From: Acidobacteriaceae bacterium
GTDB taxonomy: Bacteria > Acidobacteriota > Terriglobia > Terriglobales > Acidobacteriaceae
Direction: 5' to 3'
Length of the DNA: 8,286 bases
NCBI GenBank assembly: GCA_030044455.1
Contig: JASHVU010000692.1
Coordinates: forward strand, 1-8,286
Shown here: piece by piece, positions 6,593 through 8,286 of the stretch
Layout: the number at the start of each line of letters is the position of its first letter
How positions within the stretch are numbered: position 1 is the first letter of the stretch
Notes under the pieces: generated by a model
The model's input: only the letters and a program-made list of their open reading frames with translations
Databases searched by the model: none
What the model was told of the DNA's origin: nothing
Position numbers and translations under genes: made by a program

Positions 6593-7252
6593 TCAACTCC
6601 CCGATAGCGGTGCGATTGCTGGACCATTGCCAGCCGGCGCCGCCTTCCGCTTGAAATAACGGCTTAGCCGCTCGCGCAGTTGCAGCCGCGCCCTTAAAAG
6701 CCGCGACTTGACGGCCGGCACGCTCAAACCCAGCGTCTCCGCCGTCTCCTCCGTCGAAAGCCCTTCTACGTCGCGCAGGGCGAAGACGACGCGAAAACCC
6801 TGCGGCAAGCCCTGGATCGTCTTGCGCAGTATCTCCGCCAGTTCGGACTGCGTGTAGTTCTGTTCCGGATCGGGCGCCCAGTCGGCCAGGTCGCGGGGGA
6901 CTGATCCCTCTTCGGTCTCCACATCCTCGTCGATCGAGACCATCTTGCCGGTGCGCCGCTTGCGTAAACGCATCAGGCTTTCGTTGACCGCGATTCTCAC
7001 CAGCCATGTATAAAACTTCGAGTTTCCCTGGAATTGATCCAGCTTCTCATATGCCTTCAGGAACGCATCCTGCACAACGTCTTCAGCGTCTTCGCGGTTT
7101 TGCGTAATGTGCTGCGCGATTCTGAAGACCTGACGTTCGTACTTACGCACCAGCGTGTCGTAGGCCGAAACATCACCCCCGCGGACCCGTTCCACCAGGG
7201 CCACATCGGGGTGTTGCTCGTTTTCTCCTGCAATCGATTGGATGGTTGACAT
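6593..7252 (-). CDS. RNA polymerase ECF sigma factor (sigma-70 family, RpoE-like)
   Basis: This 219-residue ECF sigma factor directs RNA polymerase to its own promoter class. Region 2 covers about residues 31-100, with DAEDVVQDAFLKAYEKLDQF (55-74) for core binding and -10 recognition and FYTWLVRIAVNESLMRLRK (80-98). A linker of about 35 acidic residues follows. Region 4 covers about 137-196, with the helix-turn-helix in LSTEETAETLGLSVPAVKSR (165-184) for -35 recognition. The length is typical. I chose ATG at 7252 over an in-frame TTG at 7267; neither has a strong ribosome-binding site. The next gene is its anti-sigma partner, 3 nt away. The target genes cannot be read from the sequence. The nearby secreted DUF1800/DUF1501 pair is a candidate by position only. 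Confidence 0.93.
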   Translation of the reverse strand: MSTIQSIAGENEQHPDVALVERVRGGDVSAYDTLVRKYERQVFRIAQHITQNREDAEDVVQDAFLKAYEKLDQFQGNSKFYTWLVRIAVNESLMRLRKRRTGKMVSIDEDVETEEGSVPRDLADWAPDPEQNYTQSELAEILRKTIQGLPQGFRVVFALRDVEGLSTEETAETLGLSVPAVKSRLLRARLQLRERLSRYFKRKAAPAGNGPAIAPLSGS

Positions 7253-7471
7253 AGCCGCTGGTTGCAAAATCGCTGCGTGAATCGGTTCTAAAGACGTTTT
7301 GGGGAACCTCGGGGGCCGAGGCTCGAGGGCTTCTCGTGCGGGCCGCTTGAATCAAGTGTATCGAAAAGGGGGCAGAAGAATCCAACTCTGCTGGTGTCGG
7401 GGCGCGGCAATTGCATCTCAACCGCATCAGGCGCAGATTAGGCAGGACAAGAAAGACGAATGACGGCTCAT
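7253..7471. other. Intergenic leader upstream of the sigma factor
   Basis: This 219-bp gap separates the 183-residue gene from the sigma gene. Its only clear structure is a perfect hairpin, CCTCGG/CCGAGG with a 3-nt loop, at 7307-7321. No T-run follows it on either strand, so it is a poor terminator candidate. It lies about 55 nt before the sigma start and could be a leader structure. I see no convincing promoter hexamers and no credible small gene. Confidence 0.4.
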
Positions 7472-8023
7472 TCAGGCATTTTTGAGCGCGTCAACCCGCT
7501 GCTCCGCCTCGTCGATCAGTGCATCGAAGTCGATGGTTGCGAGAAAGCGCATGTGAACGTCGATAAACTGGATCGGATTTCTCCCGGTAGCAAGGTAATA
7601 GCCCTGAGGATCCATGAGTCCACACTTCTTCGCCGCTGTAAATGCCCGCTGCAATCCCAGGGCGCGTTCGCTGTCGGTTTCCTGTTGGACCTTGGTTTTC
7701 AAAACAGCCTCGCCGCCGTGCGAAAGCTGGAAAAACTGCCCTCCCGCCGCAACCATATCTTTCATGTCAATGATGAAGCAGGTTTTGCGAGGCCCTCCGT
7801 CCACGTAGCTTCCTTTCGCAAAGCTGACATAAGGTGTCGGAAGTCCGTAATCCGTTTCCGACTTCTTCCAATTTGCGCACAGAGTGGTGTTGGTTTGAGT
7901 ATCGGCAAGGATCTTGTAGACATGCCCATTCAACTTGAACATGAAAACTGCCTCGCGCGAGTTGAGTGTTGTCCCTTTGGTGGAATCGAGGACAGTGCCT
8001 TTGGCGGTTGTGACCAATGCCAC
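7472..8023 (-). CDS. Hypothetical protein, 183 residues, unrecognised
   Basis: I do not recognise this family. The start is well placed: GTG at 8023 has AGGAGG at 8036-8031 with a 7-nt spacer, the best ribosome-binding site in the window. It is preferred over a TTG at 8056. The protein has no signal peptide or membrane segment, so it is probably cytoplasmic. The N-terminal half (residues 1-100) looks strand-rich, with short hydrophobic runs such as EAVFMFKL, YVSFAK and CFIIDM. The C-terminal half looks helical (SERALGLQRAFTAAKKCGL, then DFDALIDEAEQRVDALKNA at the end). There are three cysteines at 49, 82 and 134, not in a metal-binding spacing. It is co-oriented with the sigma gene, but a 219-bp gap makes a shared operon uncertain. 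Confidence 0.75.
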   Translation of the reverse strand: MALVTTAKGTVLDSTKGTTLNSREAVFMFKLNGHVYKILADTQTNTTLCANWKKSETDYGLPTPYVSFAKGSYVDGGPRKTCFIIDMKDMVAAGGQFFQLSHGGEAVLKTKVQQETDSERALGLQRAFTAAKKCGLMDPQGYYLATGRNPIQFIDVHMRFLATIDFDALIDEAEQRVDALKNA

Positions 8024-8030
8024 TTGTAAA

Positions 8031-8036
8031 CCTCCT
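8031..8036 (-). promoter_or_regulatory. Shine-Dalgarno AGGAGG fixing the GTG start at 8023
   Basis: A full AGGAGG lies 7 nt upstream of the GTG at 8023. This is strong evidence that the unrecognised 183-residue gene is real and starts there, and not at the upstream TTG at 8056. Confidence 0.75.
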
Positions 8037-8286
8037 GAGATGGGGAGCAGGGGCAACTATGCAGCGTACCGAATCCGCTCTATTCCGCTAGTGGTTATAT
8101 CACACTCCATTGAGGTGTCGGCTAATCCCCGTGCTTTGCCGCGGCGGCGCCGAAGATCGCTCGCCTCATGAGGCGCGGGCCTGTCGATGAATAGCGTCTT
8201 CAGCGTATTCCCAACCCCAAACCGTAACCCGGCTGGTACCCGATCGAGTCCGCACACACCAAAGAGGAATTCCGGAAGGGCGGGCG
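8037..8286. other. Upstream non-coding region to the window edge
   Basis: About 250 bp lie upstream of the ribosome-binding site of the 183-residue gene. A perfect 14-bp palindrome, CGCCTCATGAGGCG, sits at 8162-8175, about 140 bp before the start codon. A minus-strand open frame at 8257-8057 has no ribosome-binding site and no recognisable motif. I saw no tRNA or clear promoter. Any gene that continues past 8286 cannot be judged. Confidence 0.4.

Noticed and set aside
7301..7330. GGAAC in plus orientation as an ECF-type -35 element for sigma autoregulation
   Set aside because: It points away from the sigma gene, and no matching -10 (GTC-like) follows at the usual distance.
8057..8257. Minus-strand 66-codon frame upstream of the 183-residue gene
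   Set aside because: It has no ribosome-binding site before its GTG, an Arg-rich translation without motifs, and it spans the palindrome at 8162-8175.

Overview
The window looks like an acidobacterial chromosome, most likely class Terriglobia. Three things point there: the end of a MacB/FtsX-type permease of the acidobacterial duplicated orphan permease (ADOP) kind, a TIGR03435 'soil-associated' secreted protein (both families are expanded in Acidobacteriota), and intergenic repeats of a kind I associate with that phylum. This is inference from families, not from a marker gene.

Layout. Positions 3-1052 (+) hold the 3' part of the permease gene. It converges with a block of six genes that all lie on the minus strand. 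In transcription order these are: an unrecognised 183-residue protein (8023-7472), an ECF sigma factor (7252-6593), a small zinc-finger anti-sigma factor (6589-6353), a large secreted DUF1800 protein (6120-3835), a Tat-exported DUF1501 protein (3679-2429) and a secreted TIGR03435 protein (2192-1071). Three of the starts are GTG codons placed by good Shine-Dalgarno sequences.

How the genes may work together. Sigma and anti-sigma are translationally coupled and should form a regulatory switch. DUF1800 and DUF1501 are a well-known neighbour pair of unknown biochemical function. One carries a Sec-type signal and the other a twin-arginine signal, so both act outside the cytoplasm. Whether the sigma factor controls this pair is open: a 232-bp gap separates them. 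The TIGR03435 gene appears to have its own -10 box and is probably a separate unit.

The intergenic regions are the least ordinary part. Three 35-bp arrays of five degenerate heptamers (consensus near AGCTYTC) lie just after the anti-sigma stop, just after the DUF1800 stop, and just before the DUF1501 ribosome-binding site. The last two face each other and can form a long-range stem. A different element of three consecutive small hairpins follows the DUF1501 gene. I found no RNA genes, CRISPR array, insertion sequence or strong intrinsic terminator. No stretch without a gene exceeds 300 bases.
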